From: Rutidosis leptorrhynchoides
Taxonomy: Eukaryota; Streptophyta; Magnoliopsida; Asterales; Asteraceae
NCBI RefSeq assembly: GCF_046630445.1
Contig: NC_092341.1
Span: 7,132,001-7,196,000 of the forward strand
Direction of reading: 5' to 3'
DNA length: 64,000 nucleotides
The notes beneath the pieces are model-generated. The model saw only the letters and a program-made list of their open reading frames with translations, did not search any database and was not told the DNA's origin. Every line of letters starts with the position of its first letter. Position 1 is the first letter of the stretch. The translations under genes and the position numbers were made by a program. Shown here in pieces: positions 23,236-34,977 of this stretch.

Positions 23236-24163
23236 AAGCAATTGGAGGTGTTGACGTATCTTCTGGAAATAAATGCGGGTATTTCTTCTTCATCTGATCT
23301 TCACGCTCCCAGGTGAACTCGGGTCCTCTACGAGCATTCCATCGAACCTTAACAATCGGTATCTTGTTTTGTTTAAGTCTCTTAACCTCACAATCCATTA
23401 TTTCGACAGGTTCTTCAATGAATTGAAGTTTTTCATTGATTTGGATTTCGTCCAACGGAATTGTGAGATCTTCTTTAGCAAAACATTTCTTCAAATTTGA
23501 GACGTGGAAAGTGTTATGTACAGTCGCGAGTTGTTGAGGTAGCTCCAGTTGGTAAGCTACTGGTCCGACACGATCTATAATCTTGAATGGTCCAATGTAC
23601 CTTGGATTTAGTTTCCCCCGTTTACCAAATCGAACAACGCCTTTCCAAGGTGAAACCTTAAGCATGACCATTTCCCCAATTTCGAACTCTATATCTTTTC
23701 TTTTACTGTCCGCGTAGCTCTTTTGTCGACTCTGGGCGGTTTTCAATCTTTGTTGAATTTGGATGATTTTCTCGGTAGTTTCTTGTATTATCTCCGGACC
23801 CGTAATCTGTCTATCCCCCACTTCACTCCAACAAATTAGAGACCTGCACTTTCTACCATAAAGTGCTTCAAACGGCGCCATCTCAATGCTTGAATGGTAG
23901 CTGTTGTTGTAGGAAAATTCTGCTAACGGTAGATGTCTATTCCAACTGTTTCCGAAATCAATAACACAAGCTCGTAGCATGTCTTCAAGCGTTTGTATCG
24001 TTCTTTCGCTCTGCCCATCAGTTTGTGGATGATAGGCAGTACTCATGTCTAGACGAGTTCCCAATGCTTGCTGTAATGTCTGCCAGAATCTTGAAATAAA
24101 TCTGCCATCCCTATCAGAGATAATAGAGATTGGTATTCCATGTCTGGAGACGACTTCCTTCAA
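23234..24163 (-). CDS. Pol C-terminal part of element B: integrase end and chromodomain
   Basis: A 309-residue frame in the same phase as the upstream pol ORF, separated from it only by a TGA at 24170-24172. It contains the integrase region [13 protein letters not shown] (second catalytic Asp) and [19 protein letters not shown] (third catalytic residue, Glu), then [25 protein letters not shown]-like module follows ([21 protein letters not shown]), and a C-terminal chromodomain-like stretch ([19 protein letters not shown]). This identifies the element as a chromovirus. In life this would be the end of one polyprotein; as it stands it is a remnant without its own translation start. Confidence 0.88.
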   Translation of the reverse strand: MKEVVSRHGIPISIISDRDGRFISRFWQTLQQALGTRLDMSTAYHPQTDGQSERTIQTLEDMLRACVIDFGNSWNRHLPLAEFSYNNSYHSSIEMAPFEALYGRKCRSLICWSEVGDRQITGPEIIQETTEKIIQIQQRLKTAQSRQKSYADSKRKDIEFEIGEMVMLKVSPWKGVVRFGKRGKLNPRYIGPFKIIDRVGPVAYQLELPQQLATVHNTFHVSNLKKCFAKEDLTIPLDEIQINEKLQFIEEPVEIMDCEVKRLKQNKIPIVKVRWNARRGPEFTWEREDQMKKKYPHLFPEDTSTPPIA

Positions 24164-24169
24164 ATACAG

Positions 24170-25936
24170 TCATGCTAACTTCTCCATCTTGTCATCTTCT
24201 CTTATTGGCAGGAAGTGTGCTGACTTGGTGAGACGATCAACTATTACCCAAATAGTATCATAACCACTTGCAGTCCTTGGCAATTTAGTAATGAAAGCCA
24301 TGGTAATGTTTTCCCATTTCCATTCCGGGATTTCAGGTTGTTGTAGTAGACCTGATGGTTTCTGATGTTCAACTTTGACCTTAGAACACGTCAAACATTC
24401 TCCTACATATTTAGCAATATCGGCTTTCATACCTGGCCACCAAAAATTTTTCTTAAGATCCTTGTACATCTTCCCCGTTCCAGGATGTATTGAGTATCTG
24501 GTTTTATGAGCTTCTCTAAGTACCATTTCTCTCATATATCCAAATTTTGGTACCCAAATTCTTTCAGCCCTATACCGGGTTCCGTCTTCTCGAATATTAA
24601 GATGCTTCTCCGATCCTTTGGGTATTTCATCCTTTAAATTTCCCTCTTTTAAAACTCCTTGTTGCGCCTCCTTTATTTGAGTAGTAAGGTTAGTGTGAAT
24701 CATTATATTCATAGATTTTACTCGAATGGGTTCTCTGTCCTTTCTGCTCAAGGCATCGGCTACCACATTTGCCTTCCCCGGGTGGTAACGAATCTCAAAG
24801 TTGTAATCATTCAACAATTCAATCCACCTACGCTGCCTCATATTAAGTTGTTTCTGATTAAATATGTGTTGAAGACTTTTGTGGTCGGTATATATAATAC
24901 TTTTGACCCCATATAAGTAGTGCCTCCAAGTCTTTAATGCAAAAACAACCGCGCCTAATTCCAAATCATGCGTCGTATAATTTTGCTCGTGAATCTTCAA
25001 TTGTCTAGACGCATAAGCAATCACCTTCGTCCGTTGCATTAATACACAACCGAGACCTTGCTTTGATGCGTCACAATAAATCACAAAATCATCATTCAAT
25101 TCAAGCAATGACAATATAGGTGCCGTAGTTAGCTTTTTCTTCAATAATTGAAACGCCTTCTCTTGTTCATCCTTCCATTCAAATTTCTTCCCTTTATGCG
25201 TTAATGTAGTCAAGGGTTTTGCTATTTTGGAGAAATCTTGGATGAATCTTCTGTAGTAACCAGCCAATCCTAAAAATTGACGTATATGCTTCGGAGTTTT
25301 TGGGATTTCCCACTTTTCAACGGTTTCGATCTTTGCCGGGTCCACCTGGATACCTTCTTTGTTCACTATGTGACCGAGGAATTGAACTTCTTCCAACCAA
25401 AATGCACACTTTGAAAACTTAGCGTACAGTTTTTCTTTCCTCAATACTTCTAGCACTTTTCTCAAATGTTCTTCGTGCTCTTGATCATTCTTTGAGTAAA
25501 TAAGTATGTCATCGATGAAAACAATGACAAACTTGTCAAGATATGGCCCACACACTCGGTTCATAAGGTCCATGAACACAGCTGGTGCGTTAGTCAATCC
25601 AAACGGCATAACCATAAACTCGTAATGACCATAACGCGTCCTAAAAGCAGTTTTTGGAATATCATCCTCCTTTACTCGCATTTGATGATATCCAGAACGT
25701 AAATCGATCTTCGAATAAACCGACGAGCCTTGTAGCTGATCAAATAAGTCGTCAATTCTCGGCAGTGGATAACGGTTTTTGATGGTAAGTTTGTTCAACT
25801 CTCTGTAGTCAATACACAACCTAAATGTACCATCCTTCTTCTTGACAAACAAAACAGGAGCTCCCCATGGTGATGTGCTTGGTCGAATGAAACCACGTTC
25901 TAATAGTTCTTGCAGTTGGCTTTGCAGTTCTTTCAT
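24170..25936 (-). CDS. Pol of element B: reverse transcriptase, RNase H, integrase N-terminus
   Basis: A 588-residue frame. [37 protein letters not shown] and catalytic FIDDIL. RNase [47 protein letters not shown] and VVADALSRK. The integrase zinc region is H...H...C...C (HKTR..HPG ... [16 protein letters not shown]). The first catalytic position, normally Asp in the M-D-F context of this family, reads MAFITKLP, so Asp is replaced by Ala. The frame ends at a TGA likely derived from CGA. The listed start is an internal Met; the polyprotein originally began at gag 27803. Confidence 0.9.
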   Translation of the reverse strand: MKELQSQLQELLERGFIRPSTSPWGAPVLFVKKKDGTFRLCIDYRELNKLTIKNRYPLPRIDDLFDQLQGSSVYSKIDLRSGYHQMRVKEDDIPKTAFRTRYGHYEFMVMPFGLTNAPAVFMDLMNRVCGPYLDKFVIVFIDDILIYSKNDQEHEEHLRKVLEVLRKEKLYAKFSKCAFWLEEVQFLGHIVNKEGIQVDPAKIETVEKWEIPKTPKHIRQFLGLAGYYRRFIQDFSKIAKPLTTLTHKGKKFEWKDEQEKAFQLLKKKLTTAPILSLLELNDDFVIYCDASKQGLGCVLMQRTKVIAYASRQLKIHEQNYTTHDLELGAVVFALKTWRHYLYGVKSIIYTDHKSLQHIFNQKQLNMRQRRWIELLNDYNFEIRYHPGKANVVADALSRKDREPIRVKSMNIMIHTNLTTQIKEAQQGVLKEGNLKDEIPKGSEKHLNIREDGTRYRAERIWVPKFGYMREMVLREAHKTRYSIHPGTGKMYKDLKKNFWWPGMKADIAKYVGECLTCSKVKVEHQKPSGLLQQPEIPEWKWENITMAFITKLPRTASGYDTIWVIVDRLTKSAHFLPIREDDKMEKLA

Positions 25937-25995
25937 CTCGCTGGGTGCGAGTCTATAAGGAGCACGAGCTATTGGTGCAGCTCCTGGTACAAGAT

Positions 25996-27803
25996 CTATT
26001 TGAAATTCAACAGATCGATGTGGAGGTAGTCCCGGTAATTCTTTCGGAAATACATGGGAAATTCTTTTGCGACGGGAACATCATTGATGCTCTTTTCTTC
26101 AGTTTGTACTTTCTCGATGTGTGCTAGAACAGCATAGCAACCTTTTCTTATTAGTTTTTGTGCCTTCAAATTACTAATAAGATGTAGCTTCATGTTGCCT
26201 TTTTCTCCGTACACCATTAAGGGTTCTCCTTCTTCTCGTACAATGCGAATTGCATTTTTATAACATACGATCTCTGCTTTCACCTTCTTAGCCAGTCCAT
26301 GCCAACTATTACATCAAAACTCCCTAACTCTACTGGTATCAAATCAATCTTAAATATTTCGCTACCCAGTTTAATTTCTCGATTCCGGCATATATTATCT
26401 GCTGAAATTAATTTACCGTTTGCTAATTCGAGTAAAAATTTACTATCCAACGGCGTCAATGGACAACTTAATTTAGCACAAAAATCTCTACTCATATAGC
26501 TTCTATCCGCACCCGAATCAAATAAAACGTAAGCAGATTTATTGTCAATAAGAAACGTACCCGTAACAAGCTCCGGGTCTTCCTGTGCCTCTGCCGCATT
26601 AATATTGAAAACTCTTCCACGGCCTTGTCCATTCGTGTTCTCCTGGTTCGGGCAATTTCTAATAATGTGGCCTGGTTTTCCACATTTATAACAAACTACA
26701 TTGGCATAACTTGCTCCGACACTACTTGCTCCGCCATTACTCGTTCCGACACCATTTGTTCATTTCGTTCTATTAACCCCTGGTCCGTAGACCTCACACT
26801 TCGCCGCGCTATGACCATTTCTTTTACACTTGTTGTAAAATTTGGTGCAGAACCCCGAGTGATACTTTTCACACCTTTGGCATAGCTGCTTCTGATTGTT
26901 GTTGTTGTTGCGGTTGTTATTGTTGTTGGGATGATTGTTGTAGTTGCTGTTGTTGTTGTTGTTGTTGTTGGGCCGTTTGTTGTAGTTGCGATTGATGTTG
27001 TGATTGTTGGGATAATTGTTGCGATTGTTATTGTAATTTCTGTTGTTGTTGTATTGGTGATTCTTATCACCGTTTTCCTCCCACTTTCTTTTGACTTGCT
27101 TCACATTGGCCTCTTCAGCCATCTGTTCTTTAATTCTTTTCTCAATCTGGTTCACTAGTTTGTGAGCCATTCTACATGCCTGTTGTATGGAGGCGGGCTC
27201 GTGTGAACTTATATCTTCTTGGATTCTTTCTGGTAATCCTTTCACAAACGCGTCGATCTTCTATTCCTCATCTTCAAAAACTCCCGGACACAATAGGCAC
27301 AATTCTGTGAATCGTCTTTCATACGCGGTAATATCAAATCCTTGGGTTCATAACCCTCTAAGTTCTGTCTTGAGCTTATTGACCTCGGTTCTGGGACGGT
27401 ACTTCTCGTTCATCAAGTGCTTGAATGCTGACCACGGTAGTGCGTACGCATCATCTTATCCCACTTGCTCTAGATAGGTATTCCACCATGTTAACGCAGA
27501 ACCTGTGAAGGTATGCGTAGCGTACTTCACTTTGTCCTCTTCAGTACACTTACTTATGGCAAACACCGATTTGACCTTCTCGGTCCACCATTTCAATCCG
27601 ATCGGTCCTTCGGTTCCATCAAATTCCAAAGGTTTGCAGGCAGTGAATTCTTTGTAGGTGCATCCTACACGATTTTCTGTACTGCTAGATCCAAGGTTAT
27701 TGTTGGTATGTAGCGCAGCCTGTACTGCGACTATGTTTGAAGCTAGAAAAGTACGGAATTCCTCTTCATTCATATTCACGGTGTGTCGAGTAGTCGGTGC
27801 CAT
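25996..27803 (-). pseudogene. Gag-protease region of element B, broken
   Basis: It starts at the ATG 27803-27801 (MAPTTRHTVNMNEEEF), identical in plan to C. In the gag frame there are stops at about 27456 (TAA), 27348-27350 (TGA), 27261-27263 (TAG) and near 26760 (TGA). The frame shifts near 26280 (after GMDWL) and again near 26055. Between breaks one reads ALTWWNTYLE, an Asn-rich linker near 26900-27060 encoded by GTT/GTTG runs, two zinc knuckles (NKCKRNGHSAAKC, CYKCGKPGHIIRNC) and a protease motif DSGADRSYMS. It cannot make a functional polyprotein. Confidence 0.9.
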
Positions 27804-28195
27804 TTCCTTCAAAATAGTCAAATGGAACAAGTTAATCATACAGAATATTAAGAGTAGTTAATAGTATTTCGTAGCATAATATGAACTCATTTATAAAAGC
27901 TTTTTCTTCATATTAGCGTTTTATAAGTTTAAATTTGGGTAGTACCTACCCGTTAAGTTCATACTTAGTAGCTAATATACAATTCAACTACTACAATTCT
28001 ATATGAAAAACTGATTATAATAATATTTCGCGTTCAAACTTTTATACAATATTTTACAAACTTACAATACCGCTTATTTTACATAAAGCATGAAATATAG
28101 CACACAATAACTTTGATTCAAGATAGTTGTGAAGATAATTCTAGCTAGTACACAAGTCGTTCAGCAAAGGCAATAAAGACACGTAATTCATACGT
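27804..28195 (-). other. Leader between F-box gene and gag of element B
   Basis: Non-coding. It includes the palindrome GGGTAGTACCTACCC at 27937-27951 and AAAGCTTTTTCTTCATATTAGCGTTTTATAA-type text shared with A and C. Confidence 0.6.
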
Positions 28196-28828
28196 CTAGA
28201 AACAAGTCATGCATTCTGGTTTTACTAGGACTACTTCCCATCCTTGGTCTTGTGGAACATAACCGTTATGGCCGTTGATAAGACAGCGTGTTGTAACGTC
28301 ATCAAAGGGACGAGGGTTACGTAATGACCAACAGTCTCGTAATAACCTAAAAACCTCATTTCTTACCCCAATTACCGACTCCGTCACTTGTGGGAACGTT
28401 TTGTTTAATAGTTGTAGCCCGATGTTCTTTTTCTCACTTTGGTGAGAAGCGAACATTACTAACCCGTAAGCATAGCATGCTTCTTTATGTTGCATGTTAG
28501 CCGCTTTTTCTAAATCATGAAGTCCTATTTTCGGATACATTGAATCAAAATAATTTCTTAACCCGTTGCGTAAAATAGCATTTGGGTTCCCCGCAATATA
28601 TGCGTCAAAGTAAACACATCGTAACTTATGGGTTTCCCAATGTGATATCCCCCATCTTTCAAACGAAAGTCTCTTATAAACCAAGACATTCTTGGAACGT
28701 TCTTCGAATGTCTTACAAACTGATTTTGCCGTAAATAGTTGTGCCGAAGAATTCTGACCGACTCTAGACAAGATTTCATCAATCATGTCTCCGGGTAGGT
28801 CTCTTAAAATATTGGGTTGTCTATCCAT
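28196..28828 (-). CDS. F-box protein (At2g35280-like) carried by gypsy element B
   Basis: 210 residues, starting MDRQPNILRDLPGDMIDEILSRV. Residues about 7-50 match an F-box (LPGDMIDEILSRVGQNSS, then KSVCKTFEE), the module that binds SKP1 in SCF ubiquitin ligases. Residues about 80-150 match the region after the F-box in plant At2g35280/At1g67623-type proteins: NPNAILRNGLRNYF, then a Sel1-like stretch LEKAANMQHKEACYAYGLVMFA. The C-terminus is VKPECMTCF. It lies between the accessory ORF and gag, on the element strand. The frame is intact although gag-pol is wrecked. No intron is visible, as expected for a gene carried through RNA. Element C has the same gene at 62730-63347. Substrate unknown. 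Confidence 0.88.
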   Translation of the reverse strand: MDRQPNILRDLPGDMIDEILSRVGQNSSAQLFTAKSVCKTFEERSKNVLVYKRLSFERWGISHWETHKLRCVYFDAYIAGNPNAILRNGLRNYFDSMYPKIGLHDLEKAANMQHKEACYAYGLVMFASHQSEKKNIGLQLLNKTFPQVTESVIGVRNEVFRLLRDCWSLRNPRPFDDVTTRCLINGHNGYVPQDQGWEVVLVKPECMTCF

Positions 28829-28965
28829 TTTGTGTTTTTATACTGTAAAATAGACAAGAGTTAGATTCATAAAAAAAATACTTATTAATACAAGCAATTT
28901 TTACATATATCATAAAGCATAAGCACACTATATTACATATATTACACCACACGAATACAACTATC

Positions 28966-29547
28966 TTATTCTGACTCGCTAGTTTCTTCTTCTTCGGTTT
29001 TGGTTCGTTTTGCCAAGTTTCTAGGGATATATGATGTTCCCCTAATACGAGCTGTCGTTTTCCACAACGGTTTAGAAAAACCTGGTGGTTTAGAGGTTCC
29101 CGGGTCATTGTTACAACTTAAGGGCTTCGGGGGTTGACGATACATATAAAGTTTATCGGGGTTGGAATTAGATTTCTCTATTTTTATGCCCTTTCCCTTA
29201 TTATTTTCTTTTGCCTTTTTAAATTCAGTTGGGGTAATTTATATAACATCATCGGAATTCTTGTCGGAATCCGATTCATCGGAGAATTGGTAATCCTCCC
29301 AATATTTTGCTTCCTTGGCGGAAACACCATTGACCATAATTAACCTTGGTCGGTTGGTTGAGGATTTTCTTTTACTTAACCATTTTATTATTTCCCCCAC
29401 CGTTTCTATTTCCTCCTCCGGTTCCTCCTCTTCCGGTTCTGATTCTTCTTCCGGTTCTTCTTCGGGAACTTGTGAATCAGTCCAATATATATTCGACTCT
29501 TCGTTATTATTAAGTGAGTCAATGGGATTTGTGCTAGAGGTACACAT
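28966..29547 (-). pseudogene. Acidic accessory ORF of element B with one premature stop
   Basis: It starts MCTSSTNPIDSLNNNEE and is Glu/Pro/Ser-rich (EEEPEEESEPEEEEPEEE), followed by SKRKSSTNRPRLIMVNGVSA. A TAA at 29239-29241 ends it after 102 residues, where element C has GAA (DDVIEITP). Past the stop the same frame stays open to 28966, with KPLWKTTARIRGTSYIPRNL and the tail EEEETSESE. Together with C this shows an ancestral product of about 193-199 residues. Function unknown. Confidence 0.7.
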
Positions 29548-29660
29548 CTATCACACAATATCAAACACGTTAAGAGATTAATATATCACATAATATATAC
29601 ATGTTAATAATATATAGTTTACAACAAAAATGTTAAGCAATCATTTTTAAAGAAAACACG

Positions 29661-29718
29661 GTCGAAGTCCAGACTCACTAATGCATCCTAACAAACTCGA
29701 TAAGACACACTAATGCAA
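29661..29718 (-). promoter_or_regulatory. Conserved gypsy leader motif (copy in B)
   Basis: The minus strand carries GCATTAGTGTGTCT and GCATTAGTGAGTCTGG about 30 bases apart, then ACTTCGACC, as in C and D. Confidence 0.55.
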
Positions 29719-29742
29719 ATTTTCTGGTTCTCTAAGACCAAC

Positions 29743-29755
29743 GCTCGGATACCAA
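29743..29755 (-). promoter_or_regulatory. Primer-binding site of element B
   Basis: The minus strand reads TTGGTATCCGAGC beside the LTR edge. It is the tRNA-Met-type site with A-to-C at one position, shared with element C. Confidence 0.8.
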
Positions 29756-30086
29756 CTGAAATGTCCCGTTCTTATTGATTAAAAACGTTCTATATTAATT
29801 GATTTCGTTGCGAGGTTTTGACCTCTATATGAGACGTTTTTCAAAGACTGCATTCATTTTTAAAACAAACCATAACCTTTATTTCATAAATAAAGGTTTA
29901 AAAAGCTTTACGTAGATTATCAAAAAATGATAATCTAAAATATCCTGTTTACACACGACCATTACATAATGGTTTACAATACAAATACGTTACATCGAAA
30001 TCAGTTTCTTGAATGCAGTTTTTACACAATATCATACAAACATGGACTCCAAATCTTGTCCTTATTTTAGTATGCAACAGCGGAAG

Positions 30087-31940
30087 TGATGTCGTGCGAG
30101 GTGTACGTGAAATACTATATATTTTTGATACGAAAAGCGATACAAATTACACAAGTTTTAATTATTTATTTACAGATGGGATATCTAAACCTTGCTACAA
30201 TACTATAGGCAGTGTACCTAATCGTAGAGTAGTATAGTTTTTAGTAAGTTCGGTTCGTTCCACAGGGAGCTGGCTTATTTCACACTATATTTTAATTAAC
30301 TATATTTGTACAAAATATATATAATTATATATAATAATATATAAAAGGGGGGTTTACCGTTTAATGACCGGTTTGTCGATTTTATTTTTTAAACGAAGCG
30401 TATAGTAAATGACGATATTTAAATAACAATATAAAATAAATAAAAATAATTAAAATGACAATAAATAAAAGTACGAGGAAAAATGAAATAAAATATATTA
30501 TGCTTATTTAAACTTCCGTTATCATGATGTTTGACGTGTTGATTTTTAGTTTATTCCCATGGGTTAATTGTCCTTTGTCCTGGATTATTTGATAAGTCCA
30601 TCTGGTTTTTGTCCATAACGGTCCATCAGTCACAAATATAAAGAGCGAGTGTCCTCGTCAAATTATCCTTATGTCCGAAGTCAAATATTCCAACTAATTG
30701 GGGACTTAAACTGTAACAAGGTTTTAATACTTTGTTTAATAATTACACCAGGTTATCGACTGCGTGTAATCCAAGGTTTAATACTTTGTTAACAATTACG
30801 CCAAGTGTCCTTGTACATAATTTCACCCCTGTTTTAATAATTCCATAGACTATTAATCCATTCCCGTGTCCGGTTAAATGAACGATTATTCGTACATATA
30901 AATATCCCGCCCATCGTGTCCGATCGAGTGTATATGGTTATTTATAGGGACGTCTAATTGTAAATCTTTATATTAAAATTAACAAACTTTCATTTAGTTA
31001 AACAAATATAAAGCCCGTTAATAGCCCATAGTCTAATTTCCACAAGTGTCGTTCTTTTGTCCAAACCCCAATTATGGTACAAATCCCAATTACCCCGTCT
31101 TTAATATTTAGTCCAACATCATGATTACTTTGGCTCAAATAAGCATAATAATAACTTAAGTATGAGACATTAATTTAAAAAGGAGAACATAACTTACATT
31201 GAGTATTTATCGCGTAGTGTTACACGGACAGAATTTCGACTTCAAAAACCCGTAAAATAACCTTTACATAACCCGAACTAATCTAATATAAAACTACCCT
31301 ATACTATATATATTATATATATATATATTTATTTATTTATTACAGAGTATTATTATTATTATTTTTATTATTAAACTCGGCAGAATGCATGGCCTTTTAT
31401 AGGGATTTCTGATTTTTCAAACTCCGCGAGTCGTGGAGTTTTTGGCCTTCAAACTCCGCGAGTCGTGGAGTTTGATTTTCCAGCTCACATCAATTTAGAT
31501 CTTAGCTTTGCCGACATAATATATAAATAAATATAATATATAAATAATTTTAAGAATTATTTAAATATTATATTATATTTATGTGCATAGTTGACTTGTA
31601 ATTTTTAGTCCGTTGCGTCGAGCGTTGAGAGTTGACTCATGTCCCGGTTCTGAATTTTCGAACGTCCTTGCGTATTATTTTATATCGTGTACTTTGCGTT
31701 CCGCAACTTGTACTCTTGTCATTTTTAGACGTTTCTCATCAATAAATTGAACCTTTTGAATTGTATCTTAAACATTTGAGCTTTTTGGACGTTTGTGTCT
31801 TCAAATCTTCGTTTTCGCCTTTTGTCTTCGCACTTATTTATTTAAACAATTACAATGAAAATATAATACAATTACAAATGAAAACCTATTATTTAGGAGG
31901 GATATTGCTATGAAATATATTTTCATTTTTAGCCTTATCA
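30087..31940 (-). repeat. 3' LTR of the Athila-like element
   Basis: TGATGTC...CCTTATCA, 1854 bp. It contains two copies of a stem-loop motif at 31419-31441 and 31451-31473. Confidence 0.92.
31419..31473. repeat. Paired stem-loop repeats (AAACTCC/GGAGTTT) in the 3' LTR
   Basis: Two adjacent copies, each a perfect 7-bp stem AAACTCC/GGAGTTT around a 9-nt loop GCGAGTCGT. They are GC-rich islands in AT-rich sequence. The same pair occurs at 37441-37493 and 35910-35963. Confidence 0.75.
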
Positions 31941-31957
31941 AACATCCCCACACTTAA
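31941..31957 (-). promoter_or_regulatory. Polypurine tract of the Athila-like element
   Basis: The minus strand reads TTAAGTGTGGGGATGTT directly before the 3' LTR. The core AAGTGTGGGGA recurs inside the element at 33348-33358, 33588-33598 and 33906-33916. Confidence 0.8.
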
Positions 31958-33888
31958 ACGTTGCTTGTCCTCAAGCAATACATAACTTGAAATAAAAACA
32001 TACATGAGTCACTTTTTTATTCATCACACTTTGTACATCACTGATTTTGATATGGTGATATAAACAATGATAGTAACGATAGAACCATGGTTAAAGGTGG
32101 GTGTGTCATCCACAGTTGCCTCGGGTTTAGGTCAACGACACTTGCAATCAAATAGCCGATTTACTTTCGGTTTTCAAAGCAAAGTGCACATTTGAAAGGC
32201 GGTTTACAGTCCCACATGACTATGAAAATGTAGATCCTTAAGGAAATTGGATCTTTATGAAAACATTTGATCTTTGAAAATTCAATCTAGCTTTTACCCT
32301 AGATAAGTTTTCCGGAATAACCCTTCACCGGTGTTGCAAAATATTTTTGTGGGTTTTGTGGGTTTCAGATTTGAAAATTTTAGCTCAAAACTTATGGTTT
32401 TGTGTCACCCACTTGCTAACCTTGTATTAGGAAAGCAACACGTCTAGTATACTTGCTCCGTATATTACCTTTCGGTAAACTACCGTCCGATTGTAAAGAA
32501 AAGCGATGAACAAGAAACTGTTAAGGCAATGTCTAATGACATGTATTTGATTATGGTCCACAAACGTGTCGGATGCTAGTACTATCCTTTGTAGGAGAAA
32601 TAGTAAAGATCATCCTATAATTTTTTCGGTCTGGCACAAGGTCCTGTCTCCGACCATGCTATGCAACCACCGTTCTTACGGTTGACACCCGATTTGGTTC
32701 ATGTGACCTAATAAATTCCAGGTGAATTCCTAGGATTTTACGTTCAATGGTAATGAACGCATTGAAAATGGTTTTTCAGAAAATAAATCGGTTTGTAATT
32801 TTGATCAAAATATTTTCTCGTTCAAGCTCGAGTTTAGATATCATTGAATTCCATGAGTTTGAATTCTCAATCTTTAAGGTCAATCTCAAGGATTGAGTAA
32901 TATCAGTCTTAAAAGCTGATTTTTAATCTTTAAGGAGATTATCCTTTCTGGGGATCTATTCATTAGTCTTATCAAGCTAATTTGCTCGGTGTCCCCCATT
33001 ATACGAGATAAATCCTTCTCATGGTTAGGATAAATCTGACCACTTGGCGACCCTGTTTGATGCTGAGGTCCGTGGATTTCCTGCTGATTTTAGTGATGAC
33101 TTTTCTAGATTTTTCGTCAACCTACAGCTGGTCTGGACGACAACTTCTTGACCTAAATCAAGAAGCGCGTGTCTTTTTCAGAAGACTTTACTTCCTTTTA
33201 ATGATGGAATTGATTCATCGTGTAGATCCATCTTTTCTTTTCTTTCATCGGGTAAAATAGTTAATTTAGTCCAAAACAAAAGCACCTGCAATAAACTTTA
33301 CAGAAACATGTGCTAGATAGTTTTTAATTGAATAACTAGGTACATTCTCCCCACACTTGGCTTTTTTCATGCTTCTTTTTATATCCTAATAAATAAATTC
33401 AAGCGTTTTAGTTGTTTCTCAATTTATGTCCTTTCCGAGGTAATGATAATTTCGGCATTAACACCTAGTTTTATCGTTCATAAATATGTATAAACATGAT
33501 TTTGAATTCATTTATTTGAAAATTTTTAAAATTTTCACAAAATTTGGCAAATAAACTAAGTGCAAACCCGAGAGAATTTATAACCCTTCCCCACACTTAA
33601 GATCATGCAATGCCCTCATTTGCATGAAATCATACTATAATTATAAATTTATGAGGGTGATTAGTGTAGAAAAGTAATTAAAAATACCCAGTTTGTAATT
33701 AAAAAGCTCGTCGAATGATAGATGGCGCGCCTCATCGTTCATTCCTTCTTGTTTTATCACACATATTTTTCTTCAAAAACGGTTGCTTTTCTGGACTGTT
33801 TGTTAATTTTTGAAAATACGTCTTTACCCTAACTCATCATGCATTTTTATTAACGAGTTATGCACTACCCCGAACCCCTAATTTAACG
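31958..33888 (-). other. Non-coding 3' interior of the Athila-like element
   Basis: About 1.9 kb without a supported gene between the ORF and the polypurine tract. It holds two extra polypurine-tract-like sequences. It may descend from pol/env-like sequence, but nothing is recognisable. Confidence 0.5.
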
Positions 33889-34977
33889 TTAAGTGGGGTT
33901 AGACTTCCCCACACTTAGCTGACGACATGTGAAGTCGGTAGAATAAGTTCCACGAATTAAAATAGTGAGCCAGTTATTTACATCTCGGGTGGTATAAAAT
34001 ATATCAATGGGTTTAAAGTTTAGACCCACCCGAATATCACTACTTAATTCTTTTTTAAGTGTAGCTTTTAGTAAATGGATATGTCTCTTTTCTGGTTCTT
34101 GGTCAAATGGATCGATATACACCGACATACTTATTTCTATAGGGTGGACAATTCCTAATATTTCCTCCCTTTTATTCTTAGGATCAAAGTTTTCACCTCT
34201 ATTACCCAATTGGGTGAAATTCGAGGTGTCATTATCTATTACAGCTCGTAGTTCATTTCCGGTGGATGACTCGTCTATTGAGAATATTGGGTTGGAAGGT
34301 TGTGGAATGGTGAAGTTCGGTTTGGCCTCGGGGGTAAAATTTTCAACGTTATCGTATTCCCAAGAGTACCAATTTGTCACCCTTACTTCTTCTTTATCCA
34401 TTGATGGATCGATGATTTCGTCGGTAGAGGCTAATGTGTCGATATGTTGTGAAATTGGTAAGACTGAATAAAAAGTATCATCGGGATAGTTGGTGATTTC
34501 GGAGCTCTCGAATTCATCAAAATTCGATGATATGAGATTTTCTTGCACACGACTCCTCAGATCAACAGGTGTGTAGTCTGATAGAGTTTCAGCTTGCCGG
34601 TTTACAAACTCTCTCATTTGTTCATTTTGAGCATTGAGTTCTTCGAGTTTGATTTTCATTTTGTCTAATAAATTTTCAGACACGTAATTTTCCTCGTCTA
34701 CTGGTTGTTGAGTTTGGAAATATTCTTGGGAATAATCCCAATTTGAATTGTATTCTTCATAATCGTTCCATTCAGGTTCCATGGGTGCATAATTTTCCAT
34801 AGGAACGTAATAATAACATTCCCATGTTGAGTGATAATCTCCACAGATTTCACAACCAGTTATTGTTTCGTCATTCGTGATCCAAGATTGACTGAATGAA
34901 TTGTCATCAACACTCGGTTGAGAGTATTGATTTTGTATTTCATAAAGAGTTTCTAAAATATCTTCGAGACTTTTCAT
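33889..34977 (-). CDS. Gag-like protein of the Athila-like element
   Basis: 362 residues, intact, beginning MKSLEDILETLYEIQ. Residues about 42-54 are CEICGDYHSTWEC, a zinc-knuckle-like motif with one residue fewer between C and H than the CX2CX4HX4C consensus; Athila gag knuckles have a similar C-C-G-H-S pattern. A Tyr/Glu/Pro-rich region follows (residues about 55-95), then a likely coiled coil (LLDKMKIKLEELNAQNEQMREFV), a long acidic Ser/Thr/Asn-rich region and a C-terminal part with no recognised domain. No protease or RT motif. Probably the C-terminal half of gag retained as the only gene. Role in packaging is inferred. Confidence 0.65.
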   Translation of the reverse strand: MKSLEDILETLYEIQNQYSQPSVDDNSFSQSWITNDETITGCEICGDYHSTWECYYYVPMENYAPMEPEWNDYEEYNSNWDYSQEYFQTQQPVDEENYVSENLLDKMKIKLEELNAQNEQMREFVNRQAETLSDYTPVDLRSRVQENLISSNFDEFESSEITNYPDDTFYSVLPISQHIDTLASTDEIIDPSMDKEEVRVTNWYSWEYDNVENFTPEAKPNFTIPQPSNPIFSIDESSTGNELRAVIDNDTSNFTQLGNRGENFDPKNKREEILGIVHPIEISMSVYIDPFDQEPEKRHIHLLKATLKKELSSDIRVGLNFKPIDIFYTTRDVNNWLTILIRGTYSTDFTCRQLSVGKSNPT

